From assembly GCA_000708835.1 (NCBI GenBank), contig DF237151.1, positions 62,001 through 126,000 of the forward strand: a stretch of 64,000 nucleotides of DNA, read 5' to 3'. Origin of the DNA: Klebsormidium nitens. Taxonomy: Eukaryota; Streptophyta; Klebsormidiophyceae; Klebsormidiales; Klebsormidiaceae. Made by a program: the position numbers and the translations under genes. The notes under the pieces are model-generated. The model did no database searches and was not told where the DNA came from. It saw nothing but the letters and a program-made list of their open reading frames with translations. Below, one piece after another: positions 22,401-34,349 of this stretch (position 1 is its first letter; each line of letters opens with the position of its first letter).

Positions 22401-25400
22401 TGTAAACCGCCAGATTGAGCAAGCTAGCATGTTAGCGGCGGTCCGAGTATAGCTCGCGGGGCGCCGCGGCCTTATGCTCGGGCACTTCAGATTCATATTC
22501 CGATTGAAAGGCAAAATCTTTTAGCGCGGCGTGCGGGCACTAGCTAGTGCCGGCAACGTGTGCGACGAGACAAGTTGTACCTAGTGAATAAATGCAGTGC
22601 ATACGTTTGACATGAGGAACTGAGAATGAGCAGCATCGCAAGCGAAAAGACGGACGTGGGCTTGCGAAAGTACAGCGCAATAGCAGACCAGAGTATCATT
22701 GCTGTTCTAACTTCGGCTAGGAATAAGAGGTACAGCGGCTAGGCAACAATCTGCAGAGACCAATGTTTGAATGATTATCGTAACGCAATTACTCGCTCGC
22801 AGAATGTTGCTGAGGCAGCAAGCGAAAATGGAAAGCCGGGCCGCATGTCAAGCCTTGGTTTTATATGCCGTAGAAATTGGATAAAGCACTTCGAACGCAA
22901 TTGAAGACGTTTGAGGAGAAGCTAACAAAAAGACGGTGTCATCCGGGGAACTATCGTTTCAGAGGCTTTTCCTGCGTGGTCGGTTTTCGACTCGATTCCC
23001 TTAAAGCGATTAAGGCAATTTGATGGCGTCACAGAAGGTTGAAGAGAATCACATACGCCAGCTTCTTTCGAGACCCAGAGCATCGAGCCAGCTGAACGGC
23101 AGTCAGATCCATTTTTCATGGAAACATTCCGTCAATCTCATTCAGCAGGGTTTGAGGACTGACACGAAAGTGCTGCAATCGACGCGCGTCCTAGTCGCTC
23201 CGAAAAGCCTGGCATCAATGTCGAACTTTTCGTCCTGTCATCAATTGGAGCGCGCTCGTCAAGGAGCGTCCCCAAGATTCGTGTGCATCACCGCCTTTGT
23301 CGGACTTCAACTTCGCCTTAGCTGGCCAAAAGTCAACAACAGTCACTGTCAATGTTCAAAAACAGTTTGCAAGAAGGCCGTAAATACATATTTGCTTTCT
23401 TCTAACAGCAGCATAGAAGAACATAAGAAGGTCTGGGTTTCCCAAGAGCCGCCGAGCGCTTGTCTTCGCAGCAAAAGACGGAAGGACGTTGTTTATGGAC
23501 AGTGATGCTCCGCGTCCACGTTTCCGTGGAAGACACGCCCCCCCATCCCGCAAAGAAGACTATTAGTAGAGACGTCAGCTTGCCTCCCACTCAGTTCGAA
23601 ATTCATAACAAGCAGCGTCCAAACGACGCCCTGAAAGTCATCTCACAAATCCTGAGTGCTTTTCCGATGCGCAGCGCACTGGTTTCCTGGCTGAATCCGA
23701 TAACCGCCAAGTGTAGGACTTGCACCCACGACCGCTGAGCCGAACTTAGCATCAGTTCTGCGAACTCGAGGAAACATGGGGCGTAATCACTTGAGCCCCA
23801 GTCCTTGTTCAACCTTCTTTTGCAACTGTGGAAGTCACATGCTTATAATGACATAGACCGAGAACCATCAACTGAAAATAGGACCTGCAGGCACATAAAG
23901 TACGGGAGCCTGGTTACACTTGGCACAGCAACGACACACTAATAAAAACGCCAGTCTTCGGATCCACCAATTGGCTTACTCGTTGAAAGTGGAAACAATT
24001 AAGGCCCATGAAGCCGTCTAACAGGCTAGTACGCTGGCTAGCGTACGTAGTTGAGCTGTCGCTTTGGCTGCGGCCCCGCAGTCCATTTTCGGGTATTCAG
24101 AGTTGCGGATTTGAACTGGGCAAAAGGTTTGGAACAGTGGGATGCACTGATCGAGCGGGTCAGTAACGTTGTAAGTGATTGCATGCAAACACCTCAGGAC
24201 GGATTTGAAAGCGTCTACACATTACGGCTGCTCTTGACGCAATCCAGCCCCAAATTAAAAAAGCATCATTGCTGCACCATCACATATAACGGAAATAAGC
24301 AAACGGTTTTTAGTCCCGGCAGACATCAGAATCATTTCGAGATAAGCGAAGCAAGCGATTTGCCTGAGCGAGGTAGTCGATGGGTTGTTTTCTGTGAAGC
24401 TACCATCGCCAAAAGAAAGAAAATGTCGAAGCGAACACTACTACGGACCGGTGTGACGTCGAGCCCCCCAAACGAGCTCTTGGAGACCTCGACGACAAAC
24501 ATCATTAATGAACGGTTCAAATTTCGCAAAGACCCAAATAACGAGTTGCAGACGATAAGGATCTGCGGTCCAGAATTGCAACCAAATCATTGACAGCGAA
24601 ACGAGTAAAGAAGCTATAAAAAAGCGTCCACCAGTGTACACGACAGTCATTGGATCGAACAGGGCCCATTGCTTTCACAAGCCGTGGCTTTCGCGGACTC
24701 TAGCGTGCTTGGATTATGTGGAAGACTTGCTCGGAGATTCGCGCTTGCTTTAGGCGATTCTGAAACTAGTTCGGGTTCGTGCCGGAACATTCCGCAAAAT
24801 TCAAAGTTTTGATCCAAAAGGCGTCAATCAGAACCTATAAGCCAACGGTGCTGACGCTGTCGTTTAAGATGGTGGGTAGTAAAGCCTGCATGCCCTCTGT
24901 GTTGGAGACGCTCTTTTTTTGACCGCATGTGCACCATTGCGTCAGTTACAGGCTGGTAACCAATATATGTAGAGCGCCCTCGTGGCCTCAGGGTATATCA
25001 GATGCAAGAGACGCTTGGCCACCACAATCAGCGCCAGGTCTCCAGCCCTCCTTAGCCCTTATCCCGGCAGAAGATTACGATTGTGCCTGCAATTTTCATC
25101 GTGAATTGAAGACGCTCAGGTCCGCAGCTTTCAACTTCGCTGCTCAAAATGTGCGCCAGTGATGATCCTTACCTCGTCGAGCGACTTCATTGTGTCATTG
25201 CATTTGAAGCTCTGGGCCGCACAAGACGTCAAGAATAACAAGGATTCAAAATGGATTGGGTGGCGAGTAAACTGTGAAACGGGCTTTGGTGATATCGAAG
25301 AAGGGGGTCCACTGTCAGCGTCCAAGGCAGACCGGTGGAGATCTAGTTCTTGTAGCACAGACTACGATGGTACCAGAGAGAGTGCACAAGTCTGGTTCTT

Positions 25401-28400
25401 GATACACTGCGATGACGCGGCAGCAGCGTCAGTGGTCTCGAGATGACCTTCTGGACCAGATAAAGTTTGATGCCCAGATCCCAGCTCACGTCATTGCTTT
25501 ATCAAAACAAACGCGGATGAAAGTTTTGTTCGATGAGAAAGCAAGCTTCTTTAGCTAGCTTACCTGCACCCGAAAGCAGCACCCGAAAGCAGATCTAAAG
25601 GTATGTTTGCTAAGCCCAGATCGTAAAGTTTATCCACAGAACAAACAGCAGACTCCATCTTCTGCCGTGCATGCCACAACTGTGACGTCACAGGCTGATA
25701 GTTTCTGGAGGGATTTTCGGTAACGAGGGCGTCAATGACAGCCGCTGCTGCATTTGGCGCGTAGGCCATTAGATGCAGGCGGCATCGCATCATTGCCACG
25801 TGACGCTCCCCAAGAGATGCTCACGTATAATATGACGCAGTCAAGGGCACCTAAAAAACAAACACCTTATTTGCAACTAAGCGTGCGAAACACTAGATCA
25901 CAGCTAGTGCCATCGCAAGCGGACGGACGATGAATCCGCCTGTTTCAACGGTTCTGAACGCCCCACTGTCATTGGCACTTGAATGGGGGCTTGTCAAGAT
26001 TGGAATTTCCTGTGCACTGGCAGTAAGAGCAGACTCGGAGAAAGTGGCTCAGAGCGGGAAAAGTTGGGCGACGCAACGGTCACGTACTTTGAAGGGATTT
26101 GTTAGTCTTCATTATTTTGCAATCTCCAAAACGTTCTCGACCTTGCAGTAGATCGACTCCGAAGCCCCCCTTACTTCACCATCTTTACAAACAGCTGTCA
26201 AAGCCGCTTTCCTCACCAAATCGTGCAACCTACGAACGTCCTATCTGATCCGTCAGCTAGAGCACATACGTCAGACTAATTCTTTCTATTGCAAGGGGCA
26301 TCCGAGTCAAAGTTGGATGGAGCTAGATGGTCCAACAGTGAGGCTCTCAAACGTGCCCCAAAGATTTGCAGATTATGGCCGGCCGGAAGGTAACACTTTT
26401 GCAAGTCCCTTCATCTCTTTCTCACGTCTTTTCTGGAAACTTGTAATCAGCGATCGCTGGCAGCAACAATCGAAGCAAAGCAGAAGAACGCGAAGGTAAA
26501 AAAACGGAAGCGCGCGGCATGTTCGGAGCTTTGCTTGAATATTATGCTAGAGTCTGTCCAGGCATGATAAAAAGGATTGAATGTTGATGGAGCTAACGCG
26601 TTACATAAAAGGCAGATGATGACCGAGTCAATCTGGACGGGTCACGCGACAAACCTTCTCGTTGATTCTGCACTCTAGGCCCCAAGAAAGACAGAGGGAG
26701 TATGTTAATAGCTTCAGCCTGAGTTACTGGAAATAAGCAGTTGAGGGCGATTCCCCTTCGGGTACCTCAACATAATATGGGCATCCCAGCCACAACAGTA
26801 TTGGGCGCTGAACAGTACGACAGCTGGGATTGTGCCCAGCTGAGTAAATCTCGCTTTCAAGTTCTTGATGCCCTCTGACTGTTTGTGAAGTAGAGAATCG
26901 AACTGGAGACTCGATTTGAATGTGGGTCTTTCAGTTACCCACGCGTACTCACGACAATTCTCGAGGCGGGACGCCGCACGCTCTCCTCCTCCGAATGTAT
27001 GGGGGACGAAAAAGCAGGAACGCCGCCGTCTTGCACCTTTGACTTCCCACGTGATTGAGTTGGCTATTACGGTACAGAGCCACAGAGCCCTACGAAGGCC
27101 CCAAGTCCGTTGAATAACGCGGATCTCAACACCGCCCTTCACTAGAGCTTCGGGCCTCGACTTCTTCAGTAAGGACGCGTCGAAACACTTGTGGTGGCGC
27201 TTTCAAAATCTCCTGATGCTCCATGCCTTTGCCACATCAAGAGTACGAAGCTCGGGCTTCAGCAGTGCCAGTGCAGCATCGGCTTCACAGGAAGACATCT
27301 GCGCTGCCAGCTAAGCGTTCCAAGTGGGTAGCAATCATCATCGCTGCTCGATTCGGACAGCTGTTACAGCTCGCGCCAAAAGGTCGTGCAGAAGGAAATC
27401 CACAAAACCGAGGAGAAAGAGGCAGCCATGAGAATTGTATTCCGGATGAGAACAGCTTCCAGAGACTGCACTTCGCGCAGTCCGGTCACTTTATATCAGT
27501 GGAATGCCGTATGATTGAAGGATGACTTCTAAAGGAGCTGGCAACCAGCAGATGCAACGTTACGTCTAACGTCGCACGCGCCTCAAAAGCCTAACGAATG
27601 TAATCGAAACGAGTATCTAGTTTCTGTGAGGGACTCAACTAAGGCCGACACAAACTTGGAGCATTGTCGCCTGCCTCCTTTTGAGCACGTCACGGTAAAG
27701 TCTGAACGTGTATTGTTAAGGCCCAACTACTACTCTATGTGTACAGCATTAATAGGCTTGTGTCGTAAAATTGGATGCTCCATCTTCTAATCGGCCCAGA
27801 CGTGTACATCATCGCTGTTTGGAAATCGAACCGCCCTCGAGTCCAAGCCGGATCGAGGTCTACCCACAAACTAGCAGCAAGAGGATGTGAGCTAGGGCTA
27901 GCTTGTGCATTCATATCACGGACTTCTTCAATGAGAGCACCCGATATCGATCAAGTGAAACTTAAGCAATGAACTAGGTTGAAACGGTTGGGGGATTGAT
28001 CACCCGCGTCTTGCCCGAGTGTTAAAAGACTACCGTCGAACGTACATCAGATGCGGCCAAGCTGGAAAAAATTTCCAGGAAACAATCCCCAAAATGACGC
28101 TTATGCAGAAACAGAGTTTTCTAGTAACAGCGTCAGCGTTTGCCTACTACCAGAGCTCTCACTGAGGCGCGGGCTTTAAAAGCGCCCCGGACATCCACAC
28201 GTGCATCAGTGCTGTAGAATTCGTTTCTAAATCCTAATTTGGGCACCCAGGCATACTGATCAAGAGGCTGAAACAGTCGCAATTGGAGAGTCCGGGATAC
28301 AGCAATCGGACCTCTCTCTCTGTGATTAAACTTCGTCCCTTACGTACCTGTAATGTTACTGTCTGCTTCAATCATAATGAGTTGGGCGAGTTCGCTAATT

Positions 28401-30522
28401 GTCGATCTGAAAGTCCGCTGAGTGACGACCGACAAGATTTGCTTCAGTGCTCTAAGGTGGTCGATAGAGAGTGGCATGCCATTACAGCCTGAGGAGGCAA
28501 GTTGGTTATAGTGACCTCTAAGGAGGTATGAGAACAGCGCGACTGCTGATACGCGCAATCGATGAGAGATGGGCGATCGAAGGAGACGACAGAACGGCTG
28601 CTCTCGCCAGATCTTAGCTACGCCACGGGAAGCAGACTCAGCAGTAGATTCAGAGCAAAATCCTGGATCCGGCGCCATCAGTGCACCGATCATGCAGCGC
28701 AACGGTCTCTAGCTCATTCATTATCGACGTGAAGCGGCCTAACTTCGACTGACAGTGCGTACGTGAAAGGATGCAGCGAAAGAATGAAGGGTCGATGATT
28801 TTGAAGAGGATTTTTGCGTAACCACGAAGAGGAGGCCTTAAAGAAGAAGCGTGAGGCAACACCTTCTCAAAAAGAACTCTAGGTGGCGCGCGGCGGCCTT
28901 TACGAGCTTTGACCTTCTCACATGGGTCTCAGATCGGAGCTAAAATCTGCCCAGACTCATCAGCGCAACCGTTCAGCTCGAAAACGGAAAGATACCTAGA
29001 AAGACTCAGTTGCTCTAATCGAGGCATTGTAGACGGCTAGGCAGAGACGTGGGCGGCTTTTGTTGGCGTCGGCTTTGGTTTGCCTTCTGAACTATTGCAC
29101 TAACCCATGTCAAGCCGGGTACGTCCAAAACGGGCGACCCGAAACACCCCTGACACACTCAGTTCAGATCACGAAAAGGCGTGGCTTTCACCAGGTGAAG
29201 AGGCCGGGTCAGTCCATATTGTTCACAGTCATGTTCAGCCCAGGGTGATTGAAGTCGATAATTATTCAGGACAGGCTGCGGCCACAAGTGCATGATACTG
29301 CCGGCAAGGCGATTCTAGTACTTAGACTTCGCCGCGGCAGACTCGGAGGCGTCAGGAAAATGTTAACAGGGGCCTCTGCTGAGGACGCTGATGCAAGGTC
29401 CCCAAGCTCAAAGCCCAAATCATAGCCACGTATGGAGGGAACCTTTGGACAAGGAAAAACTATTGAAATTGTAGGAATAGGTACACGAGTCTCCAAAAGT
29501 GAAGATGTTCTATCACAAGCAGGGGAAGCTTCACATATGCAAGCAAAAGCGGAGTCGTCAAATCATCGGCGTGACCAATTCGGAATGATACTGATGTATG
29601 ACCAAATGAAAAACGATTGGGGCGTCAGGATAAAGCGCAATCCAAGTGCGAGTACCTGACCGGTAAAGGCCAGTCTCGGACCTTCACATCATCGCCTGGC
29701 CCACTCGTCTAGAAACTGGGAAAAACTTCAGGACGTGACTCAATATATGAAAGAACGAGCACTGAGAAAAGGAACGATGTTGTCCACGCGCTTAACAATG
29801 AAGTCACCAGCGCCCAGATGACTGCGTTGATTATGTCAGACGAGTACGTCATGAGCACCCGAGCTTTCAAACATGGTGGGCAGGTCTCGGTGGGACCCGA
29901 TGCCGCACTCAATTTTGCCACGCACCGACGTGGTGACAGAATAGAGCGACTTGGGGAGTGGGCGTGGAATGGAAAGTGCGCCGCTTCTATTTGAAACCGG
30001 TCAATTGGTCATTCCGCAAGACGATTGTTATTTGTATACGCCCAGCACAAGGAAGTACTTCCATCCTAGCTTCGTGAAAGATTGGCAGCTAATCATGGGC
30101 TCTCACCTCTGGCAACTGTCAGGATCAAAACACCATTCTCGGACCATCCCTCATCACAGCGGTGGCCAAAGGGCTCCGATGAATGTCAAAAACAACTCTC
30201 TTATGTGCCCACCTTCCTCGCTTGTTGAAACGAGATCCATTCGGATCTAACATCTTGAATTCTGGAAGCAGGCAGATCTCCTTGTAATCATTAAATTGGT
30301 TGATTGACAGCGGGACTGAAATGTGAACGCACGGACGGTAGCCAGGTGTTTCGGAGACACTGGCGCTTATTGAGAAAAAAGAACGGCAAGATTCACGAGC
30401 TGAGGTTGAAAAGCCACAAGATAAGCGATCGGGCAGATGTTCTGAACGCGTTTGAACATGTCAGAATCTGCTTTGAAGTATGGCGAGATCTCCTCCAGGG
30501 AATTAGGGAGATGAGAAGCAAA

Positions 30523-30601
30523 GCGTTAGCACTTCAGACGAATGCAATTAATTGGGGCAATATTCGCTGATGCCCCGTTTCTGTATGTGCATCACAGCCA
30601 G
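30523..30601 (+). repeat. Module copy with internal GGGGC/GCCCC hairpin
   Basis: The left end GCGTTAGCAC and the right end GTGCATCACAGCCAG share a GCAC/GTGC pairing. Between them a GGGGCA ... TGCCCC hairpin is visible. The right-end 15-mer is identical to that of the copy ending at 55058, 24 kb away. It lies at the end of an 88-codon open frame (30304-30570) of unknown significance. Confidence 0.7.
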
Positions 30602-32237
30602 AATGATTGCAACTACTAGCGCCGGATCCACATCAGCTAGACGGCCGGAAAGAAATTAAGCCGGGTTGACTAATTGAACCCGATCGAGACCAGCTATTTA
30701 GGCTATAAGGAAACACATGAAACATCTCGAAATCTTCACTGGTAGATCAATTTGAACCGAAGAGAATGCATCATAAAACCTCAGAACTAGGAGACCACGT
30801 AGCCTGCTATACGGTACTCTATCAGCGGCGACCGAGAAGCTAGGATCCCCCTTTGAATGTCGCCATTGAACCGCCAGGTGTCAGATTTTCGGGCGGACAC
30901 AAGAGATCCTTACATAAGTTGGGCCTTTCTATGTCATATGTCGGCGGCGGGCCCAAGTTCCCTATACGTGGGCCTGCCTTACCTAGCTAAAGATGCCAGC
31001 GATTTTATGTTGCTTTTGCAAAAGCGCGTTTGTTTTACATCGACAGAAATCAAGGGTCCACAACTTCGGTGCCCATCAAATTGGACGCGCATTGTGGCGC
31101 CATGCAGCTGACGGTCTCTAGCTTAGATATTGGCTCGTCATCGCTGCTTGCTGCAAAGTAGTAGCCATTTTAAACGACGGTATAGAACACTTAACAAGAA
31201 AAGCACATACTTTGGAAATCTATATAAATGTTCAACAGAGTACGATGCCAGCAACGTACCTGCAAGAATACCTAAGCAGAGAAAGGTAATTCTCCTCTTG
31301 ATCTGACTACGATGGTTGCCAGTCAAAATTGTCATCTATTTGACGCTGATCTCACTACACTATTGTCAGTCGAGTTTGTCATCTATTTGACCATAACAAG
31401 GGCCGATATACAAGTATTCTCTTCAAGATTATTGATCTAGCAAAGGAAGCACAGGGAGTCACTTATCATCGACACTTTCAGCTTGTTTCTCCTCGAACTC
31501 CCTCTTATTTACCTTCGTACATCTCACAATACTCTTCTTGACTCTCACTGCTAGACCAATCCCGTTCTTTGAGAACCAACGCGACGCGAGAATAAAAAAT
31601 ACCCGAGGAAGCGAAGCCAGTATCTCGAAGCCAGTATCTCAAACTAAGTTCTGGTCAACTCAACCTCGCAATCCAATTGGGATTGATTATACGTCCCTGC
31701 AAGAGGAATCCGAAATCTTCTAAGTCGATAGTCTCATGAAAATGTATGCATCTTCGCTACAAAAGCCCAACCCAAGTAAAGCAAAGCCAGGTTTGACAAG
31801 ATCGGAGTGAGGGTACCTTCAGTACCTCAACTTAAGGAGAACTAAGGTGGAGATCAATCAACCAAGATGAACATGCACTTGCAGCAGCCCCTTGTGACAG
31901 TCTCTCTCGTATGGAAAGATTGCCCCACATTCTCGATTAGCAGTCCCATATGCCAGCTTAACACCCTCCGTACTCTGCAGAGCTTGACTTACGGTCGTTT
32001 GCAGTGATTGCAACCGGATGCCCGAACTCTAAAATTGTCGATATCCACACAACCGCTGCACCGCGAGAAGCAGATGGTCAGCTAGTCCTGTGCAACACAC
32101 AGGGTTTCCACAATCTGGAATATGATCTGACGCTGCCTCTCAGAGTTGCTTGTAACGTCAGGTCTTCTATGCAATTTGTCTTCCTATATTCCTTTGTTCC
32201 TGGTTGATGCTTTTTGTACTGCAAGCCAAAGTTCTAT

Positions 32238-33186
32238 TCAGTCCTGGCATTGTAGAATGTACAAAGGAGAAAGGATTATTGGAGAAGATGCAACAAAAAA
32301 GAGCCGAGACGCTGAAGGGAATCGATTGACTTGCCTTTTGTGGTTCAGTACAGGGCCCACCCTTCTTTCCCAAAAAACCATTATGTAGATGATTGGTGCC
32401 TCCTCTTCTATGACGGCCCTTGACAAAAAGACTGGGAGGAAGACCTCCTTCAAACCAAACACAACCAGGGCGACGAGTGCTAGGAGTACTATCCGGAAGA
32501 TGAGTACAACCAATAGAGTAATGCACACAAAAGGGGAAAAAAACCAGGAGGGTTTTCCTGGTATAGGATTTTCCCCCCCATTATAAGGTATCCCCACTAG
32601 GTCGTACCACCACCGGTGGTCTGTACAACGTCGTTTTCTAATGGGCCTATCAATGCTTTGGAGCAAGAATGGCATCCCAAGTATGGCATCTTGTATACAA
32701 AGGAGTGGATGGAGGAAAAGGGCCAGAAACAGAAGGGCGACAAGTCTAACAAAGGCAGTGCCAAGACCTGACCACCCTTGCCTCCATATGATGATTGCTA
32801 GGACTATATACAACATCCTAACCTGCAGTAAGAAAGTGGCATGTGAGGTAAGTCAAAAACCTTCTTTCACTTCCAATTGATTGGAAGTCGTCGTATAAGT
32901 GCCGTTCATGCAAATTCAATCCTCTCTACAAGTGCTGTCCAAAGGTGGTACAAAAAAACATCAGAATCTGATCTAGATGTCCTATGGGTTTATTGAGAGT
33001 GCTTGTATACAGTTGGTATGTGATGCGACCTACCGGTGTCAATTCGAGGAGGTTGTTGGCGATTCCACTTAACGTGGGGCTGATGGGAGCCAGAACGTCG
33101 CCAATGATTTGAGTCGCATTTGGGGACGAAGCCATCACTGCCAAGTGTAATTTCCAATTTTTAGCTTCAACTCCAAATAAGGCCAT
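32238..33186 (-). CDS. Probable multi-pass membrane protein, two visible exons
   Basis: Proposed exons are 33034-33186 (start ATG at 33186, just after a TGCAG acceptor at 33190, so an upstream untranslated or coding exon is possible) and 32238-32822 (acceptor after CTTACTGCAG). The join is phase 0 across a 211-bp GT-AG intron. The product would be about 245 residues. The N-terminal exon (SSPNATQIIGDV ... GIANNLLELTP) is followed by a hydrophobic run (MLYIVLAIIIW, LVALLFLALFLHPLL), a polar loop with HRWWYDLVGIP, and a second hydrophobic run (ITLLVVLIFRIVLLALVALVVF). At least two or three membrane spans are likely. I recognise no family. The donor GTAGGT is weaker than at other introns here. 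Base composition is more AT-rich than in the flanks. Confidence 0.45.
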
Positions 33187-33265
33187 TTCCTGCAGGGCAT
33201 GTTATCTGTGACACTTGGAAGAGTTATACCCTGCATGTTTCTTAGTTGGAACGAAGGCGGCCGAA

Positions 33266-33463
33266 TCAACAGGGGGAGTCCGAACACCAATGGTTGCAGG
33301 CAACTTCAATGCAGCTGGTATGGTCCTCTGTCTTCCAAAACCATTCAAATTTAGTCAGGCAGCTGTGTTCTAGATGCTGCCCGCAGCTCTTCCAAACACC
33401 AAAACCCACCTGGCTGAGATTCTCCACCCCTTGGCGGCCTGCGCACCTCACCTTACTTTCCAA
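33266..33463 (-). other. Cys/Trp-rich open frame upstream of the membrane-protein gene
   Basis: A 65-codon frame ends with seven cysteines and four tryptophans in about 50 residues (WKSCGQHLEHSC ... SCIEVACNHWC). It lies just upstream of, and on the same strand as, the putative membrane-protein gene, and could be a separate small gene or a wrongly framed exon. No signal peptide is visible in it. Confidence 0.2.
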
Positions 33464-33904
33464 TTGTTACAAACTCCTATTGAACACTACTTCTTTCAAC
33501 CGCTGACTTTGCCTGTAAGAATTACAAAACCTAGCTGATCAGGTACCTCTCAATCGACACATTGGCCGCCTGTGCGTCTTTGCGCCTTCTGCCCCTTGCT
33601 CCTCTGCTATACCTCGTATCCTACTTTATCCAAATTAGATAAAGTGAGAAGCGTACAAGCGAGCCAGCTCGGAGCTCATCAATTTCAGCTGAGCTCATAG
33701 CTTATAGGGGGCTTATAGGTATCTCGCGTTGTATCCACGCCCTGTACGTTCTGTCCGGGTTGGATTCTGCTTTCATTGAACTCGTAAAATGGACCTGGTT
33801 CTTGGGATTGCACTGCAGCTAAAGGGCGTAACGTAGCAAGCGCGCTTGCTAGTGCTGGCGACATGAAAGAAGGCTACTCATTCCCTCAATTTTCGTTCTT
33901 TCCT

Positions 33905-34345
33905 GTAGGCTAATATTGGGTATTAATAATTATATATTCCGGTGTTTAGCCACTGGCGCAGAAGGAGAAACTTGCCACCGCGGCATGCATTACCACGGGC
34001 CCGGGGACATTCAATAGCCAATGGACACATGCCATGATGCCATGTAGGCATGGTCCATCATTCTCCGTGCCAGCACGGTGGGCGCAGGGCGGCCGCGACG
34101 GCCTTAGTGCATATCCAATTAAGTTATGCGCCGCCATTGGCCGCCCAGTGGCCGTAATGGCGGCCGCCGCAGCGCAGCCGCGGCCGCCGCAGCAGCCGCG
34201 CTCGAATGTCGATGATTCATCCGCAATATCAATACATACAATGGTCGTCGGCCAAGCCAACTCAAAGTCGCAAGTGAGTGCCACAGCACCTCAAATGTCA
34301 CTTCTCGCTGCTACGCCTCCCTCCAGCAATCGTAACCCCTCGTGA
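33905..34345. other. AT-rich patch followed by a GC-rich island with CCAAT words and palindromes
   Basis: An AT-rich stretch (TAATAATTATATATT, near 33918) is followed by about 350 bp of GC-rich DNA. That DNA contains AGCCAATGG, a GGGCCCGGGG palindrome, repeated GGCCGCC/CGGCCGC words and overlapping CATGCCATGATGCCATG words. Both strands read as alanine- or proline-rich low-complexity peptide. A 103-codon plus-strand frame (34034-34345) exists but resembles no family. The arrangement resembles a promoter region, without proof. Confidence 0.4.
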
Positions 34346-34349
34346 ACTT

